Shown one piece after another: positions 50,904-53,090 of a stretch of 53,090 bases of DNA. Numbering within the stretch: the first letter of the stretch is position 1; each line of letters starts with the position of its first letter. Under the pieces are notes generated by a model. The model searched no databases and had not been told where the DNA came from. It saw nothing but the letters and a program-made list of their open reading frames with translations. Source of the DNA: Sedimentisphaerales bacterium. GTDB taxonomy: Bacteria; Planctomycetota; Phycisphaerae; Sedimentisphaerales; SG8-4. The stretch covers positions 1 to 53,090 of the forward strand of contig JAFGJR010000237.1 in assembly GCA_016928975.1 (NCBI GenBank), given 5' to 3'. The translations under genes and the position numbers were made by a program.

Positions 50904-52160
50904 TCACTGTACCGCCAAGACATTCTGAACAAACAGCTCATCAAGGCCCAGATCGTTCTTAAGAAAAGCCCGAACCGCCTCTTTCTCCGCCGGCCTGGAC
51001 ATCACGGAGAAGCCCTCTTTGTCTCGTGACAGCAGCAGCAGATTCTCCACTCCGGCATACCGCACGACCTCCGGGCTGTGTGTCGTGATGATAATCTGTT
51101 TGTTCCTGGACGCATCTTCCATCAACCTCATCAGTCCGGAGATTAGATGCGGATGGATGTTCCGCTCCGGCTCCTCGATGATGACCACATCCTTGTCCTC
51201 AAAGAACAACGCCGTGATCAGGGCGACCACATCGACAGTCCCATCCGACAGAAGATTTGCGAGAAGACTGTCGTCATAGTATTCTTCCCGCAGCTTCAGG
51301 AGCAGAGACGTACCCAGGTACTGCTCCACCCCGACTTCCATAGCAAACGGGAGCATGTATTGCAGAAGGTTGTGGAACTTGCGAGTCTTCTCTGGATCAG
51401 TCAGAATCTGCTTGAGGACAAGAGCAAGGTTCTCCCCGTTTCTTTCGAGCGATGCTCTCCCTGCTTTCTCCTGCGGTCTCTTAACCTCATGCGGCTCTAT
51501 GTCATACACACCCACACCTGCGAACAGGCTCTCAAACGGTCCCACCAGTCTGAAGAGGGCGGGGTGCTGTATCAGCAGGACCTTTCCTTTCGACCGCAAC
51601 ATTTCCGTAGCTATGGTCCCGAGGTTCTTAAACTCCCTCTTCACAGTGCGAAGCGTCACGTCCTCTTTCTTCTCAAGGCGGTCTGCTACATCGTCTGGAC
51701 CGATCTTGAATCCTAGCTCGTCGTCGGATATGAAGACGTCGAACGTCATCTCGGCGTCTTCGCCGTTTATCTTTGTGCGAAGCTTCTGACTGAAATGGTC
51801 CCCTGCGATTGAAGCCTCATTCTGAGAACCTCCCAACCGCAGAGAGAAATCGTAGGTTGTCTCATACACTTTACCGTCCGCCCATCCGCCACCCCAAGGC
51901 ATTTGACGGTCGGATGTTGCTCGCATCCGCAACGGTTCTGAGAGACCGAGTCTCTTGTTTGGAATCGACTCACGCCCGCCGTGGAGTGAGATCGCATCGT
52001 CGAGGCTCTCTCGTTCCAAGGTCTTTAGGAACCGGAAGATTTCCACGAAGTTCGACTTGCCGGAGGCGTTGGCGCCTATGACTACGTTGAAGCGGCCCAG
52101 ATCGAGGTCGAGCTGTTTGAAGCTCTTGAAGTTCGAAACTGTCAGGTTTGTGATCGCCAT
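50904..52160 (-). CDS. ABC-type/AAA ATPase (RecF/OLD-like, AAA_21), partner of the TOPRIM-like protein
   Basis: 418 aa. N-terminal FKSFKQLDLDLGRFNVVIG leads into Walker A GANASGKS (29-36). The signature is LLSDGT (303-308), Walker B VVIIEEPERN (325-334) and switch His361 in TTHSPEVV, the order found in SMC/RecF-like ATPases of OLD, PARIS and RloA systems. There is no coiled coil between halves and no fused TOPRIM; that part is the separate next gene. It starts 9 nt after lptB. Base composition is less GC-rich than lptB or def by eye. Function in defence is inferred from the pairing. Confidence 0.88.
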   Translation of the reverse strand: MAITNLTVSNFKSFKQLDLDLGRFNVVIGANASGKSNFVEIFRFLKTLERESLDDAISLHGGRESIPNKRLGLSEPLRMRATSDRQMPWGGGWADGKVYETTYDFSLRLGGSQNEASIAGDHFSQKLRTKINGEDAEMTFDVFISDDELGFKIGPDDVADRLEKKEDVTLRTVKREFKNLGTIATEMLRSKGKVLLIQHPALFRLVGPFESLFAGVGVYDIEPHEVKRPQEKAGRASLERNGENLALVLKQILTDPEKTRKFHNLLQYMLPFAMEVGVEQYLGTSLLLKLREEYYDDSLLANLLSDGTVDVVALITALFFEDKDVVIIEEPERNIHPHLISGLMRLMEDASRNKQIIITTHSPEVVRYAGVENLLLLSRDKEGFSVMSRPAEKEAVRAFLKNDLGLDELFVQNVLAVQ

Positions 52161-52169
52161 AAGGCCCCT

Positions 52170-52916
52170 CTATTCGTCGAATTCGGTTCCGGTGAAGGTG
52201 TTGCCGAGGTAGCTTTTTCGGACGAGGTCGTCGCGGATGATGTCGGCCGGGGGGCCGGAGGCGATGACCTTGCCGTGGTCGATGATGTAGGCCTTGTCCG
52301 CGACCTCCAGGGTCCGCTCGACGTTGTGGTCGGTGATCAGGATGCTCACGCCCGAGGCCACGAGCCGGCGGATCTCCCGCTGCAAGTCCTCGACGGCGAT
52401 CGGGTCCACGCCGCTGAAGGGCTCGTCCAGCAGGATCAGCGATGGGTCGGTCACCATCGCCCGGGCGATCTCCAATTTGCGTCGCTCGCCGCCGGAGAGG
52501 AACCGGCCCTGGCTTCGGGCGACCTCGCGCAGACCGAACTGCTCAATGAGCGCATCCGCCTTGCGCCGGCGCTCGGACCGCGTCATCGACATCGTTTCAA
52601 GGATCGCGAGCAGGTTGTCGCGCACGCTAAGTCTCTGGAAGATGCTCGGCTCCTGCGAGAGGTAGCCGATCCCCAGCCGTGCACGCTTGTACATGGGCAG
52701 TTTCGTGATGTCCCGGCCGTCGAAGAGCACGTCGCCCTTGTCCGGCCTGATCATCCCCATGATCATCCGGAACGTCGTGGTCTTGCCGGCGCCGTTTCGA
52801 CCGAGCAGACCGACGATGCTGCGCTGGTCGATCCGGACCGAGACCTCGTTGACCACCGCCCGGCCGGAATAGCGCTTCACCAGATCATGCGTTTCGAGAA
52901 GGGTGATACCTGCCAA
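52170..52916 (-). CDS. lptB: Lipopolysaccharide export ABC ATPase
   Basis: About 248 aa. LptB powers LPS extraction from the inner membrane with LptFG. Walker A GRNGAGKTT, Q-loop YLSQEPSIF, signature FLSGGERRK, Walker B ILLDEPFSGVDP and switch His in ITDHN are all LptB-like. The frame is open to ATG 52940, but the promoter predicts a transcript starting near 52945. A TTG at 52916 has GAGG 6 nt upstream and gives the family N-terminus, so it is preferred here; ATG 52940 remains possible. The first gene of the long operon. No lptA, lptC or rpoN is in the window. Confidence 0.92.
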   Translation of the reverse strand: MAGITLLETHDLVKRYSGRAVVNEVSVRIDQRSIVGLLGRNGAGKTTTFRMIMGMIRPDKGDVLFDGRDITKLPMYKRARLGIGYLSQEPSIFQRLSVRDNLLAILETMSMTRSERRRKADALIEQFGLREVARSQGRFLSGGERRKLEIARAMVTDPSLILLDEPFSGVDPIAVEDLQREIRRLVASGVSILITDHNVERTLEVADKAYIIDHGKVIASGPPADIIRDDLVRKSYLGNTFTGTEFDE

Positions 52917-52951
52917 TGCGCACCTCGACATCATTTCCATCGGACCGGCAC

Positions 52952-52980
52952 ATTATATCAGCAAAGAAATCTTCTGGCAA
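52952..52980 (-). promoter_or_regulatory. Strong promoter of the lptB-ATPase-TOPRIM-def-fmt-rsmB operon
   Basis: Minus strand TTGCCA (52980-52975), 17-bp spacer, TATAAT (52957-52952). Predicted start near 52945. It is the only strong promoter seen ahead of the run of minus-strand genes down to rsmB. Confidence 0.75.
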
Positions 52981-53058
52981 TCGAGGGCGGTTTCTGCTAT
53001 TCAGTAGCGTTTCAGCGTACATGGAGCATGATCCTTACGTTATGCAGTCAAAGAAGCT

Positions 53059-53090
53059 ATGTTTGCGATTCTCAGCGATATACACTCGAA
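53059..53090 (+). CDS. Start of a metallophosphoesterase gene (partial, cut by the window end)
   Basis: The last 32 bases encode MFAILSDIHS followed by the start of the next codon. ILSDIHSN is the first metal-binding motif (DxH) of YfcE/ApaH-type calcineurin-like phosphoesterases. AAAGAAG lies upstream. Only ten residues are visible, so the subfamily cannot be told. Confidence 0.7.
   Translation, partial: MFAILSDIHS

Noticed and set aside
50358..52160. Direct call of the ATPase/TOPRIM pair as PARIS
   Set aside because: The small protein is only 180 aa, lacks a recognisable DUF4435 pattern and has Asn for the second TOPRIM Asp, so only a looser relation is claimed.
1..53090. CRISPR array or regularly spaced repeats
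   Set aside because: Repeats found are dispersed palindromes and protein-coding YD repeats in the RHS gene; no direct repeats with regular unique spacers were seen.

Overview
This is a GC-rich bacterial window that most resembles a member of the Planctomycetota (Phycisphaerae-like). The clues are a Ser/Thr kinase fused to a formylglycine-generating-enzyme-like domain, Tat-exported TIM-barrel proteins, an EF-G of the spd/mitochondrial type, a STAS regulator, a long RHS protein, and intergenic DNA full of short palindromic repeats. MurA, LptB and an outer-membrane barrel indicate a diderm cell with peptidoglycan. The taxonomic placement is an inference from gene content. No rRNA, tRNA or CRISPR array was found.

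Layout. 0-1.8 kb: a HepT-MntA toxin-antitoxin pair lying between an intact CPBP protease gene and a 5'-truncated copy of its 3' end. 1.9-3.5 kb: murA and a decayed small gene. 3.7-6.7 kb: a two-gene operon encoding an orphan 198-aa protein and a SNF2 helicase fused to an Mrr-type nuclease. 7.2-12.8 kb: metabolic and envelope genes (Tat protein, flavin reductase, PH-domain protein, outer-membrane barrel, TrpB2, DUF3795) separated by related repeats that carry promoters. 13.2-16.8 kb: a single-chain nuclease-methyltransferase of the type ISP/IIG kind. 17.3-20.8 kb: MEMO-family protein, purE, STAS protein and a PurF homologue with Ser in place of the catalytic Cys. 21.2-26.9 kb: receptor-like kinase followed by two lipoproteins and a KOW-like mini-protein. 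27.0-29.1 kb: namZ behind a second MntA-HepT pair. 29.5-36.2 kb: EF-G and the RHS protein. 36.3-44.5 kb: Tat sugar isomerase-like protein, DUF2971, a MITE-like repeat, Cdd1 and VOC proteins, an AraC regulator, an ABC exporter, a zinc-ribbon PH protein and a broken addiction module. 44.7-47.1 kb: a type II restriction-modification pair (B3-domain methyltransferase and Eco29kI-like nuclease). 47.1-52.9 kb: lptB - ATPase - TOPRIM-like - def - fmt - rsmB, apparently one operon.

How it fits together. Housekeeping functions (MurA, PurE, EF-G, Def/Fmt, RsmB, LptB) are interleaved with at least four candidate nucleic-acid defence modules and three toxin-antitoxin loci. The tightest case is an ABC-type ATPase plus a TOPRIM-like protein sitting with 3-9 nt gaps inside the lptB/def/fmt operon. 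Most promoters that can be read have the form TTGnnn-N16 to N18-TAnnnT, often with TTGCC at -35. Repeat families occupy most intergenic gaps, and one palindrome is inserted in frame inside rsmB.
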